DNA of 64,000 nucleotides, taken from positions 7,888,007 through 7,952,006 of the forward strand of contig LS997562.1 in NCBI GenBank assembly GCA_000469685.2, given 5' to 3'. A program made the position numbers and the translations under genes. This document shows, piece after piece, positions 40,018-51,500 of the stretch. Positions within the stretch are counted from its first letter, which is position 1. Each line of letters starts with the position of its first letter. The DNA comes from Haemonchus contortus (Eukaryota; Nematoda; Chromadorea; Rhabditida; Trichostrongylidae). The notes under the pieces are model-generated. The model had not been told where the DNA came from and did no database searches. It worked only from the letters and a program-made list of their open reading frames with translations.

Positions 40018-41240
40018 TACGAGGGTTGCCTTCTATATCTCGGGATTGTGCAACCCTTGTAGCGCAATCTGATAACTGAAAGCTCTATTGTAAAGTTTGA
40101 CTCTTTTGAGGTTATACTTACTCAGAACGTTCTGACACATAAGCGCTCCCTGAGTTGTTTACACTAAGTTAAAAAATTTACTTAGGCGAGACCTTCCCTA
40201 TGGCGCCCCCGCCCCCACTTAGACCGAACCTCCCTCCCCCTTAACCTCCCCCTCCCCCTTTGGCGATGAACCTCCATCAAGGAAAATTGCTTATCGATGG
40301 TATGGTGAATTCAACCGAAGTCGTAGTGCACTCCGAGACGAATTTCGTGGAGGTCTCCAAAATCAGTTGTTCTTCCGGAAAACATTGATGCTGTGCGCAA
40401 ACCAATATTGCAAGATCGTCATGTGACCTATCGTGAGATTGAGACAACCTTGGGCATTAGTGGGACCGGCATACATTCGATATTGCATGAACATTTGACT
40501 GTCAAAAAAATTTTTCAAGTTGGATCCCACAATCGCTCAAAAAGAGGTTTGTGCCGATTTGTCGAAAGAAGGCTCAAAAACACGGTCGCAGCGCTTCGAA
40601 ACACGTCTATGACATCGAGACAGGTGATGGATCATGGGTTGACACGTTTGCGCTCAAAAGTAAACAGCAGTCGACCGTATGGGTATTTCAGTATAAGCCA
40701 AATCCATCTGAAGCTGTCCGCGCACGAAGCACTCCCAAGCAAATGGTCTCCTGATTTTTTTTCGGAAAAACTGGACATGTTGCAACCGTACCTCTAGAAC
40801 AAGCAGAACAGTCGATTCTGAGTGGTATACAACCTTTTGTTCGCCAGCTGTCTTCTAAAAAATCATGAAAACCAACTGCCGAAGACGGATCACACTTCAC
40901 CACGACAATGCGAGCTCCCACACATTGGCTCAAACAACTGCATTTTTGAGCACTCAAAACAACGATTTGATGAGTCATCAGCCATATAGTCCCCGAGTGA
41001 CTTCTTCTCGTCCCGTACATAAAAAAGAAAATGAGAAGTCAACGTTTTCGACACCTGAAGAAGCCATGATGTGTTCGGAATGCATGTTTTGGAGAAACCC
41101 AAATCAGAATGGCGAAAGTGCTTCGAAAATAGCTTCGAACGCATCCAATCGTGTAAAGATCTTTTCAAAGGCAGTATATTTCCAATGATTAACATTTATT
41201 TCTGTTTTCTAATCCCGAAATATAAAAGGCAACCTACGTA
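40018..41240 (+). mobile_element. Degenerate mariner element
   Basis: Inverted ends: TACGAGGGTTGCCTTCTATA at the left, and the complement of TACGTAGGTTGCCTTTTATA at the right, with TA target bases. The plus strand in alternating frames gives a mariner transposase: an HTH region (DRHVTYREIETTLGISGT), then GDGSWVDTFALKSKQQSTVW, then RITLHHDNASSHT, then FSTPEEA. The acidic residue expected after GD is Gly in GDGSW. Stops and shifts are numerous, so it is inactive. A C-rich tract lies at 40203-40260. Confidence 0.85.
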
Positions 41241-41359
41241 CAACGTAAAAGTTTTCTTTCTTGATGTATAGAAGTTGCGGTGAGAGGAATCTCGATTTTG
41301 CTAGCATTCAATGAAGGATGATTCGATGCATTCACCCATATAACTTATCCGTCCAGTTG
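41241..41359. other. Short spacer
   Basis: Nothing recognised between the mariner end and the RTE fragment. Confidence 0.4.
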
Positions 41360-41890
41360 ATTATCAACCTTGTAGAACAGTCTCTGGTAACGTTTCCATT
41401 CGCTTCTGCCGCCAGCTACGTAGTCCAGCGGATTCTCTCGGTGTTCACGAAGCATAGCATTCCTTACCCTTAAAACTCCCTTGATGAGTTCTGATCACAG
41501 CGCTAGCGGCCATCCTGGTGTTTATTTGAGGTTCTGAGGGATGCAGTCAATATCTGGTCGAACGGTCATCACAATATTGCACAAGGTATCTGGCCCACCT
41601 GGTCTTTCATTTCTTGGCGTAATCAACGGCGTCCCTATTCTCCATTCATTGAACGAGCTCGAAACTCCAGATTCTCCTCAACACTAGCGTAAGAAAATTT
41701 CCAGCATCGTCCTTTGACAAGCGCGTTGAATGGCATTACCAGCATGCTCATTCTGCTCTCGTAGAGTACAAGTCCCTGAAGCGTATGCCAGAGCAGGGAG
41801 GACCAGTGTCGAAAAGATGAGCGTGATCTTGATTCTTGAAATACTCAGAATGAAACTGTGGCATCTAACCATGTTACTTGCTGCGCTATT
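41360..41890 (-). repeat. RTE 3' fragment
   Basis: Minus-strand sequence matches the C-terminal part of the RTE frame at 42117-42863 ([20 protein letters not shown] versus [19 protein letters not shown]) but with many differences and stops. It is a separate, older insertion in the same orientation. Confidence 0.7.
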
Positions 41891-42116
41891 AGGTCAGAAA
41901 ACAGCCTAGATTCGAGAATAAGCGCTCAACGGTTGCATAAACTGTATGCCCGTAAGGAATGAGCTCTTACAGCTTTCTAGAGGCTGCACTACTCACAAGG
42001 GACATCGATATAGGAATTTGAATGTCTAGCCGTGACCCATGGGAAAGCAGTTTTGAGCAAATGCTGCCTAATTCTATCAGCTGTTCACGCAATCGCAAGA
42101 ACTCGTATCACCTGTA
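41891..42116. other. Spacer between RTE copies
   Basis: No gene seen; may include RTE 3' sequence. Confidence 0.35.
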
Positions 42117-43640
42117 TCACCTGTACTTCCGTTGATCGTCGATTTCCTCGAGCGGGCGCCAGTAACGTCTCCATTCGTCCCTGTCGCGAGCCAGAGTAGT
42201 CCAGTGAATCGCACTCGCTCGAGGGATACGGAGGAAAACATTCCTTTCGTTCGGAGCTTTCGTTAAGAAGTCTGACCATCTCGTTGACGGCCGTCCTGGT
42301 GTTCGCTTGATGTCCCGAGGGATCCAGTCAGTAACCGCCCTGGTCCAACGGTCATCATTATATCGCATAACGTGTCCGGCCCACTTAATCTTCGATCTCT
42401 TAGCGTAATCAACGGCATCCCTGATCTTCGTCCGTCGACGGAGCTCGGGACTCCGGATTCCTTTCTGCACTTGCGTGTATAGGGAAATTCCGAGCATCGT
42501 CCTTTCCACAGCGCGTTGAATGAAGCTAACTGCATGCTCATCCTGCTTTCGTAGAGTCCAAGTCTCTGAGGCGTATGCCAAAGCAGGAAGTACCGCAGTG
42601 TCGAAAAGGTGAGCGCGGAGCCGGATATTCTTCGTTTTCTTCACTACTCCCTCGATGTTCTTAAATGCTCCCCACGCCGCGCGTTTCCGTCTGCTCAGCT
42701 CCGGAGCTAGGTCGTTCATCATGTTGACTTCTCGACCTAGATACACATAGCTGGAGCATTCAGAGATATTCGTTCCGTTCAGCATGAAAGGGGCATCAGG
42801 TACCAATCGTTTCGCATGAACATCGTCTTCGTTAAGTTCAGTCTCAAGCCGATCTTTCCACAAGCGTTGTCAAATTCGGCCAGCATTTGTTCCGCCTGCT
42901 CCATGTTGGGTGTTATGAGCACGATGCCGTCTGCAAAGCGGAAGTGATGTAGATAGCGCGTCGACCTTCACTCCCATGCTTTCCCATTCCATATGACGCA
43001 TGACGTTCTCGAGAGCGGCACTGAAAATTTTGGGCGAGATGGTATCGCCCTGTCGAACCCCTCTCTTCACGTTGATTATGACTTCTTTATAGAATGGCGA
43101 GATCCTGGTCGTGAAGTTGTTGTAGAGCTCACGAAGCATCCTTACATATTGAGTAGGGACACCCTGGTTGCCCGGGGCTTCAATTACCGCTTCTGTCTCG
43201 ACGGTATCAAAGGCTTTCTTTAAATCGATGAACGTAAGACATAACGGCATTTTGTATTCTCGCGATACTTCAGTGAGTCTTGTAACGGTGTGGATGTGAT
43301 CGACTGTACTGAACCCTCTCCGGAACCCTGCTTGCTCGCATGGCTGCCCTTCGTCTAATATTCTGCCAATCCTGTTAAGGATGACTCGTGTGAAGAGTTT
43401 ATAGATTACAGACAGCAGGCAAATTGGGCGATAATCGCCAATGTCGTCTGGATCTCCCTTCTTATACAACAGCACGGTCTTGCTAGTTTTTCACGAAGTG
43501 GGCACTTTGCCATCTTAGCCCTTCTCCTTTTGGGCAGCCTGTTTTGGCCCTGAGATTTTAGCAGCCTCTCCCGAGCGGTCCTACCCAACGCTGCCGTATT
43601 GGGGGCTCCCTCAGGTTCAGGGGAATGAGGCCCATTTCTG
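42117..43640 (-). mobile_element. RTE-type non-LTR retrotransposon with internal deletion
   Basis: Two frames make up the reverse transcriptase. At 42870-43475: KTVLLYKKGDPDDIGDYRP upstream, QAGFRRGFSTVDHI, FIDLKKAFDTVE, GVRQGDTISPK. At 42117-42863: [46 protein letters not shown] frameshift lies near 42865-42960. The polymerase box reads FADG rather than FADD. Upstream, 43520-43640 is the 5' end of RTE ([20 protein letters not shown]) joined at about 43512 straight to the RT region, so the endonuclease and RT N-terminus are deleted. Also a TGA in PTS*KTSKT. Inactive. Confidence 0.9.
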
Positions 43641-44494
43641 TTACTGTTGTTGGCATGGAATCCACGTGTAACTTGCCAGGCTCTAGCACGTGGGGGGCCT
43701 ACTCTTAGCCGTGTGGACATGCGGACGTGCCGTTGATTTATATACATATATATATATATTTTTTTTATAAATATAATTGAATGGATAATGAAAGCTCCAA
43801 GCAAAGTTACCATCGAACAGTAGAAAAATGCTGGTGAGAGCTTTCGGACCATACAAGCCGACATCTGATGTTAGAGACGATAGCATGTGGCAGGGCAACA
43901 GGTTGCCTCCCTTTTGGTAGGAAGGTATTTCCCCGAGCGAGTCCTTGTCCTTAGTCCAGAACGCAGTGATTTAGACGTAACAAACCGGGGCTTGCCGTGT
44001 GCAACTTAACGCGTGAAGAACGAATTCAACCGCGACCTCGGGCGGACGGATAAGGGAGACTCAAGCAAGGGGGCCGCCATCCCCCCAGTTCATCGACAAC
44101 AACCTAACCACAGCTTCGAACGCGAAGCGGCAAGTCGGTCAATATAAAGCCTCGCATAACTGGAAATTACCGGAACTTTGCATTGGAGCACATGATGAAA
44201 TAGTAAAAAATTACAAAAGCCGGTTTTTTTATTTAAACAAGAGTGGTAAAGCGGCCACGCCCACACACCGCGCGTTCACACACCCACCGCGTTGGGGTGG
44301 TTGGCCAGCGGGTGGCAAGAACTCGTACAACCCTTATTTCCAGCCCTTACAAGGGACCGTATATTCAATGAATTCTGTCAATTTCTTCGCTTTCTTTATT
44401 ACCTATGCACTAGTCTTCGCGGCTTTCCAACTTCAAAGTGGTGCCTCATAGTTATCGTAAACTGTGCCACGAAATGCCGCGCCAGGTGCTTCCT
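43641..44494. other. RTE 5' flank and unassigned sequence
   Basis: Includes a TA-rich tract (43740-43765) and GC-richer sequence at 43960-44110. Part resembles the RTE leader at 48990-49070. No gene seen. Confidence 0.35.
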
Positions 44495-44645
44495 TTTCCT
44501 GCTTGCTCGCATGGCTGTCCTTCATCAAGCCTTCTGCCTACCAGCCCTATCTTGTAAAGTTGTACTCTTGTAAAGTTTATAGTTTATTTTTATAGTTTGT
44601 AGATTACAGATAGCATCCAGTTGGAAGCAATTGCCGGCATCGTTT
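44495..44645 (-). repeat. Short RTE fragment
   Basis: CCTGCTTGCTCGCATGGCTG and GTTTATAGTTTA..GATTACAGA echo 43328-43440 of the larger RTE copy. Too degraded to translate. Confidence 0.5.
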
Positions 44646-46220
44646 GAATCAAACTTTTTATACATAAGCACAGTCTAAATTCCATCAACAATAGGAGCCG
44701 TACAATTCTTGATCGGCGTGATGGCATGTCCAATTCCGGAAGGAATCACAAACGGGACGGCATATTCGTCGTGTCTAAGATGGTGCACGCAGCTAGACGT
44801 GGAGTCGTGAATAACTTTCTTCATCGTCTCTCGACATGCAGAAACTGTCCCGTCAGCACGAAATTATGTCATACAGTCTTGGCGTGAATAGCGAAGCTTT
44901 CGAGGATTCTGCGAATGCTTTTTCTGAATGTTGGTGTTTGTTTGCAAATCCACCCTGGCCTGCCAGCACTTCCCTAGCACTATCTTGAGAAGAGCGATTC
45001 TTCCTTCTTTGGTAGCTCTTTTTCTACGCACTGAGAAACAGAATTCAGACTGGAGGGAAGATAGTTCGATCCCGAGAAGTGTTCGAAACAACGGGGACGA
45101 CTGACTTGCAGATTTTTTTCCAAAGATGATGTGGTTTATTTCACTACCAGGCAGCTACGCACGCTCTTGCGTGCGCTAGGGGGTCTGGCCATGATTGACG
45201 AAACCATACGAGCCTTTGATTTTTATTATAGAACTTCACCATCTGAGCCCCTTTCCTGACAGTTCTGTAGCGGCCATCATTTTTTTGGGATGTGAAATGG
45301 GGCTGTGTCTGGCCATGAAGAGTATTTCGATGCACTTTGAACAGATCCGAACCAAATACCTCGAGAGTCCACGTAATCGGAGAATCCCTGTGTAGTTTGG
45401 GCTGTACGTTGCCATGAACACTATCTTTGAAAGGAAAGCCCTTTTGGGTAGTTGTAGGGATTTAACCTCTCACCGGGCTATGAATCTGTGTGGCCAGGGT
45501 TATTGTAGACTTTATTTTACGGCCGACCGACTACTTTACGTCTAGGCGCTCCTCCTTTCCGTGTAAAAAACCCTGTAGCCTACGTTTCCTCCAAATTCGG
45601 ATGGTTTGGTACAGTTAAACAGGAGGTAAAAATTTTGGCCAAGCCCACACACACCCACATGCATACTACGAACACTCCGCTTGCACCTCGCCCATCATGA
45701 GTTCAGTTCTGCTTAACTTATCTGAGCCTTTTTAGGAAAGCAGTTGGGCTGCGCACGATACCGTGCGCGTCCAATGGCTTCTCAAAAATCAATTCCCTCG
45801 AAGATAACTTGAAGCGTAATCGTCTCGGTAACTCAGTAACCACCCTCTTCCAAAAATGGACAGCACCATACTCCCACCCCAAATAATAGCGTCACGAGCC
45901 GTTTATCGGGAGTGCACATTTCTAGCAAACTGCACTTGGCAACCATTCACACTCTTTTATCTATATACTGACTGAGACAACACAAAAAATCAAAAAAAAG
46001 ACCATCATTAAATTCTTGTTTATCCCTTACCATTGTGGAATACCTTTATTTTACTGGAGATGGAATGGGAGTTTATTTACACTTTGAAATCTATCCCTAC
46101 CCGTCGCAGCAGGCATTTGATAGCTGTATATCGACGATCTCGAGGCCAATACATTGTTTGATGAAATTTCATGCAAAAATCATGATAGGCAGGTTCATAC
46201 TTACTATGTTCGCGCAAACG
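44646..46220. other. No gene recognised
   Basis: Only short open frames (for example 44864-45091 and 45144-45395) without domains. Around 45300-45420 there is an imperfect local repeat (GGGGCTGTGTCTGGCCATGAA and GGGCTGTACGTTGCCATGAA), of unknown nature. Confidence 0.4.
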
Positions 46221-46224
46221 TCGC

Positions 46225-46600
46225 CCCCGGTGAGTAGAGTCATCTGCCATTAGTTCCCCTTTCTGCAGCCTACGTCTCTACCAAATTTGGACCCCCCACG
46301 TCCAAATTTACTGTTTTCGAGGAAGCCCCGCCCCCAGTGGGCGGAGTCTACACCTGTCACCTACCGTTAGTTTTCGCTTCCTGCCACCTACATCTCTATC
46401 AAATTTGAACGCCTCAGGTCTAAATTTACTGTATTCGAGGAAGCCCCGCCCCCAGTGGGCGGAGTCTACACCTGTCACCTACCGTTAGTTTTCCCTTCCT
46501 GCCACCTACATCTCTATCAAATTTGAACGCCTCAGGTCCAAATTTACTGTTTTCGAGGAAGCCCCGCCCCCAGTGGGCGGAGTCTACATGACACCTACCG
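46225..46600. repeat. 118-bp tandem repeat with CCGCCC/GGGCGG hairpin
   Basis: GCCCCGCCCCCAGTGGGCGG recurs at 46325, 46443 and 46561, exactly 118 bases apart, with the flanking CTACATCTCTATCAAATTTG and AGTCTACACCTGTCACCTAC also repeated. Each unit can fold through CCGCCC..GGGCGG. Confidence 0.85.
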
Positions 46601-46928
46601 TTATTTTTCCCTTCATGCCGCCTACAGCTCTATCAAATTCGAATACTCTAGGCCCAGGAGAACAGGAGTTACAGAATTCCGCTGAACTACAGTTTTCGCG
46701 CACGCCCCGCTCCTAGTAGGACGCTCCGCCCCTGGTGGGCGGAGCTAGCTTGAGTCACATGTACCCAAGGAGTTATGCTCACTCCCCACTTGTTCCAACC
46801 TGTCTGAGCTGTTCCAGTTGATTTCCAAACGGCACCATATAAGGTAGTGTTACAGACAAACAGACAAACGTACAAACGTACAAACGTACAAACGTACAAA
46901 CGGACATTTGCGGTTTATATATAGTATG
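46601..46928 (-). mobile_element. Helitron-like 5' end (minus orientation)
   Basis: Read on the minus strand it starts CATACTATATATAAACCGC, then a GTTTGTACGTTTGTACG-type simple repeat (46857-46905 on plus), then a TAACTCCTGTTCTCCTGGGC-type motif shared with the plus-strand elements at 9703, 10585 and 49241. Contains CCGCCCCTGGTGGGCGGAGC hairpin sequence. Confidence 0.45.
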
Positions 46929-46929
46929 G

Positions 46930-47520
46930 TTTTTCATCAACACCCAATTTTTTTGTATTTTGGCAGCTGTGCACTTTCCAACGGTAGCACACTCGAAAAT
47001 AGGAGTCGAATCAGTGGCGTATCCTCATATTTCATAGTGGTTCAGGTTACTGTCAGGAGAACTGCTGATAATCAATAGTATTTTCATCAACACCCAGTTT
47101 TTTTGTATTTTGGCAGTTCTGCACTTGCCAGCGCCAGCACATTTGGGAATAGAGTCGAATTGCTGGCGTATCTTCATATTTCATAGTGGTTCAGGTGACT
47201 GTCAGGAAAACTGCTGATAATCATTAGTATTATATTTTCATCAACACCCAATTTTTATGTATTTTGGCGGCTGTGCACTTTCCAACGGTAGCACACTCGG
47301 AAATAGGAGTCGAAGCAGTGGCGTATCCTCATATTTTATAGTGGTTCAGGTTGCTGTCAGGAAAACTGCTGATAATTATTAGTATTTTCATCAACACCCA
47401 ATTTTTATGTATTTTGGCAGCTGTGATCTTCCCAACGGTAGCACAGTCGAAAGTAGAAGTCGAGTCGGTGGCGAATCCTGATATTTCATGGTGGTTCATA
47501 GCTGTCAGAAAACTGTTTTG
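46930..47520. repeat. Four tandem copies of a ~150-bp unit
   Basis: CATCAACACCCA(A/G)TTTTT occurs at about 46935, 47085, 47239 and 47389. Each is followed by TGTATTTTGGC and GGT.GCACA and ends in CTGCTGATAAT. Spacing is about 150, 154 and 150 bases. Confidence 0.85.
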
Positions 47521-47599
47521 GGCGTAGGCAGAGTCTAGTGCCACCTGGTACAAAGAGTACATTCTACCATCTATCACTTCCATTTTGAACGCTCCAAGT

Positions 47600-48110
47600 C
47601 GATGAAAGCAACTTCTGCGCAAACCCCGCCCCTAAGGGGCGGAGTCTGTACCTGTCATCTACCATTAGCTTTCCTATCTTGCCAAATACATCTCTGTCAA
47701 ATTTGAACACCCCAGGTCCAAATTTATTATTTTGTGGAAGCCCCGCCCCCTGTGGGCGGAGTCTGTACCTGTCATCTGCCATAACCTTTGCCAACTTGCC
47801 ACCTGCTTCTCTGCCAAATTTGATTACTCTAGGCCCAGGAGAACAGGAGTTACAGACTTCTTTGAGCTGCAACTCTCGCGCACGCCCGGAGTGAGACGCT
47901 CCGCCCCAGGTGGGCGGAGCTAGCTTGAGTTACGTGTACGCAATGAGTTCGACTATCTCCCCACCTGTTTCAACCTGAGCTGTTCCAGTTGGTTTCCAAA
48001 CGGCACCATATAAGATAGTGTTACAGACAAACAGACAAACAGACAAACGCACAAACGCACAAACAGACAAACAGACAAACGGACATTTGCGGTTTATATA
48101 TAGTAAGGAT
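47600..48110 (-). mobile_element. Second Helitron-like end with two 118-bp units
   Basis: Two further hairpin units (about 47623 and 47741, again 118 apart), then CTAGGCCCAGGAGAACAGGA, then a CAGACAAA/CACAAACG simple repeat (48025-48085), and the end TTTATATATAGTAAGGA. It mirrors 46561-46928, so the whole 46225-48110 interval is a repeated module. Confidence 0.5.
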
Positions 48111-48124
48111 ATTGTTTACCAGGT

Positions 48125-48470
48125 GACGGCAGAGTCCATAACAAATGAGAGAGGTTTTGAAATTGCGAAATATCAGGGATGGTAGGGTCGACATGATAGA
48201 ATCAGACAGTCTTTCACCTGCTCAATCTTTATCGGGTCAATCATTGCGTGAAATCAACAACAACGACTTCAAATTTATCCGGCCCATATGTAATTTTTCG
48301 AGCTCCTCACATAGTAGTTTGATGTAGGCAAGAAAGATTGTTAGAGCTGAGATTAAACTTCGTTTTCTCGACCGCAAACGTCCTGCTCGAGTTGTCAAGC
48401 TTGTCAAGAAAAAATTGATGTGGCCAATTTAGTATTGACGAAGACACTTATCCAGCCAACTATGGGGAAT
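48125..48470 (-). repeat. RTE endonuclease fragment
   Basis: The minus strand reads, with stops, VGWISVFVNTKLATSI near 48430-48465 and an EELEKFYM-like stretch near 48280, matching the RTE endonuclease seen at 33200-33300. Only a fragment; the 5' part of the same copy continues beyond the palindrome at 48493-48699. Confidence 0.55.
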
Positions 48471-48492
48471 GAGCCTCTTCGTAGGCTGCTTT

Positions 48493-48699
48493 CATAGTCC
48501 GCCGGCCGGCCGACGAGCGAGCGCGAGGACGGTCTCGAGCATACCGGGTCGCGTCGCGCCTAGGCCTTCGAAGGCTGCGACCGCGTCTAAGCCTTCGAAG
48601 GCTTGGGCGCAACGCGATCGCGTCGACCGGTCCCAATCTGCTCGGGACCGTCCTCGCGCTCGCTCGCCGGCTCGCTCGTCGGCCGCCCGGCGGACTATG
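48493..48699. repeat. 207-bp GC-rich palindrome
   Basis: The ends CATAGTCCGCCGGCCGGCCG and GGCGGACTATG are mutually inverted. Arms of about 95 bases pair with small internal loops, and the centre has two TTCGAAGGCT copies. GC content far exceeds the surroundings. The open frames here on both strands are by-products of the GC bias. Confidence 0.8.
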
Positions 48700-49140
48700 A
48701 GAGCAGTCATATGCTGTTTTTGGTACATGAATACCCGAGTGTAGCTTCCCAGTCTTTGACGTGGAGGCTGTGATGACTCCGGTTAGTTAGCCAGGCTGTC
48801 CTACGACGGACAAAAGGCTTATTTCTTGCGGGCGACCCAAACCATCTCTCAATTACTTCCCAGTTACTCGAACGTAAGCTTGTGACTGAGCCGATGTGCA
48901 GTGTACCAATCGCACCCGCAGACTCTCTACACACGTGTTTATGGATACACAGAGGGTACAAAACTTATAAATCAACCTCGCTCAACCAAACAGGAATCCA
49001 TCCCCTGAATCCGCCTGCGTCTCCGTGCAAGTAGCGGTCCGCGATTTAGTCCCCTATCCGCCACATGGGGTTGTGCCGTGTAGCCTCATCACCACGATAG
49101 AGATCTTTAGAGAAGAGAGAACTTTCAGGAGCTTTCTGTA
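48700..49140 (-). repeat. RTE 5' part
   Basis: Continues the RTE copy split by the palindrome. A minus-strand frame at 48707-48961 has no domain but resembles the leader at 33700-33800, and 49020-49140 resembles 33900-34020. Confidence 0.4.
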
Positions 49141-49240
49141 TACAATATAGAGCGCTATTTTTGTGTGTGTGTGTCTGTGTCTTTGTATGTCGCTTTGTGT
49201 GTCAGTCACGTGGGCGCCTGAGGAACGTGTTATGAAATAA

Positions 49241-50414
49241 TCCTACTTATATAATCGGCTAAGTTGTCTGTTGGTGTGTTTGTGTGTAAGTGTGTGTGTG
49301 TCAGTATGTGTGTGTTTGTCTGACCGGACATTCATAACTCCTGTCCCACTGAGCCTAGAGCATTCAAATTTGAAAGAGAGGTAGACATCAGAATAGGAAC
49401 GCTAATGGTATGTAATAGGAAGTGAGAACAATCAATAGAATCTGATAAGAAGCCTTACAAGGCGAAAGCCACGGGGTCCGTAACTCCCTTCGTATTAGAG
49501 ATGAATCCTTGGCACTTTGGTAGGTGATGTAGGATGTGATGGGACCGTTAACGGTTGGTGAGAGGGAATGATACCAATTGATAGGGACTGATAAGAAACC
49601 ATAGAAGGCGAGAACAGTCAGATTTGTAACACCCTTTCTGTTAATAATGGAACCCTGGAATTTTAATAGGTCATGTAAGATGTGACAGGATCGTAGGTAC
49701 TCGGTGACCGGATCGAGAACGGTTGGTGCCAGGCTAGGAGCTGATAAAACTGATAAGGACAATTGAAAATCTCGGAAAGCGTAGAGCCACTATAATAATT
49801 TTATTAATGATGGAGCTTTGACAGTCCGGCATGTGATGTGGAGTATGGCGGGATAGTAGACGATCGATGATAGGAGCTGATAACAATTGATAACGACTGA
49901 TAAGAGAACTTACCAACTGAATTTAACTCCTGTGGTATTACGATTTGTTTATGATTACGACTATTATATAGATTACGACCGCTACCCAGCAGGGTTTGTA
50001 ACCCGATGGAAGATCAAGATTACTCCATGTTTTTATATCATTTACGACAAAGATCATCCGACCGCCAATAATTTGGGACTCTCAACTAATGATGTACCCG
50101 TGGAGGAAGAAGGTCAGTGATAACGACATCTGATCATGTTGTTATTATCATTTGTGAATACTACTCAATTCTTTGGTTGCCTATCAGTTAAACCTTTTAT
50201 GGTTCATAATTTTCAAGATGAAGAGCAACCGATTGGCACTTTTAATCGTAGGCGTAAGCATCGGCACATTCTAAATACCACTGGCGCTGCCCTGCTTATG
50301 CCAGCTCCCTCTTTTTGTGTCCTGTGTAAAAGTTGTGTAGGGTGTGTTCCAAATTGCCGATTACTAGAACTTAAAGAAGGAGGAAAACCCGGCGTTAGCC
50401 GGGCGGTCCGACTG
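49241..50414 (+). mobile_element. Helitron-like non-autonomous element
   Basis: Begins A|TCCTACTTATATAATCGGC, followed by a GTGTGTTT-type tract. Ends with the hairpin CCCGGCGTTAGCCGGG (50388-50403), then GGTCCGACTG|T. Aligns with 10585-11906 (for example ACTTACCAACTGAATTTAAC at 49909 and 11257). No coding capacity. Confidence 0.6.
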
Positions 50415-51029
50415 TCTCTGTATATAAAGCGGTAGTTTTGTGTGTCTGTTTGTATGCCTCTTTGTGCGTCCTTTCAAAAGTTACACTACGAAGAGTGTGA
50501 ATGTCACTTGAGAGTGGTGAGAAAACAGTAAATGGGAAGTCAACCAATACTGTTCATACTGGTTCTCTAACAAGTCGCAGGAAAGTGGTAGTGGGCATGT
50601 GGTGCACTCATATAGCGTGCGAAGCCCAACTGGTGTAATAATATTAATAGTAAAGTAATAATAACAACGAATTTGATGATCTTTTATCACATTCGAACCA
50701 AAACCGATTGTGGCATCATTTATTGGAATTCGTTGCTTCTCTTTCCTGTCACACGATGAAACGTACTCGATTCTTCTCCGTCGAGGTGCGTAAAGAGGGG
50801 AGGTAGGGAGGGGGCTTCTGCATCGGCAACATTTAACATCAGACATCATCTAACAATATGGTGATTGTTTTCCATCCTGTTATATTTCGACTGCTCGAAT
50901 TTCCATTAAATTCAAGCCAAATACAGAATGCATCTCTACTACTTCACTTCCAAGCAAGAAGTTACTGGTTGTGGACATGTGTCGCAAGGGTTAGGGTGCG
51001 TAGCCCCACTGCTGTATATGTATGTACAG
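50415..51029. other. No gene recognised; another TATATAAAG/GTCTGT tract
   Basis: Starts with TCTCTGTATATAAAGCGGTA and GTGTGTCTGTTTG, as at the 5' ends of the Helitron-like family, so a truncated relative is likely. A 122-codon minus frame (50481-50849) shows no domain. Confidence 0.4.
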
Positions 51030-51500
51030 TAGTGCTCAGAAAATGCTAGGTAGCGGCCAAATGCTTTTTCAATCATATTTTCAGCGTGACCCCGTTCCTG
51101 TATCTAACCATGCGAATTCAGTATGTGTAGCATGGGTGAATTGTTAATATTTACCACTGAAAACGTGCAACATGATCATGTTCCACATTTCCCAAACGGC
51201 TTGAACATCTACTAGAAATATGATGATAGTCCTTTTAGCAATGACAATAAAGATAGTCTTTACATCATACTCGAACCAAAACCGATAGTGTTTGTTGTGG
51301 AAGTACTTCCTTGAAAGCTAGCTTGGCGACGTCCGCAATTATTCGCACCTTATTGCGTTTTTTTTTGCAATGTTGTAAAGTGTACGCTAGTGCACAACAT
51401 GGTGGAGGAGACAAACGCACAAAAGGTGCGAGTAATGTCGCCGTCGCCGAGTTTGCTTAAAGCGAAGTCTACTACCGAACAAACACTTCCCTTCCAGCTA
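51030..51500. mobile_element. MITE-family left half (relative of 38737-39234)
   Basis: TAGTGCTCAGAAAATGC..GGCCAAATGCTTTTTCAATC and the interior TGTGTAGCATGGGTGAAT, GAAACAAACGCACAAAAGG-like and GAACAAACACTTCCC stretches match 38737-39105. The right half is at 54105-54186; about 2.6 kb of other repeats lies in between. Confidence 0.6.

Noticed and set aside
46225..47860. CRISPR-like array
   Set aside because: The units are contiguous tandem repeats without unique spacers, in a eukaryotic intron-containing genome.
48469..48744. Arg/Ser/Ala-rich open frames on both strands
   Set aside because: They lie across the GC-rich palindrome; lack of stops comes from base composition and inverted symmetry.
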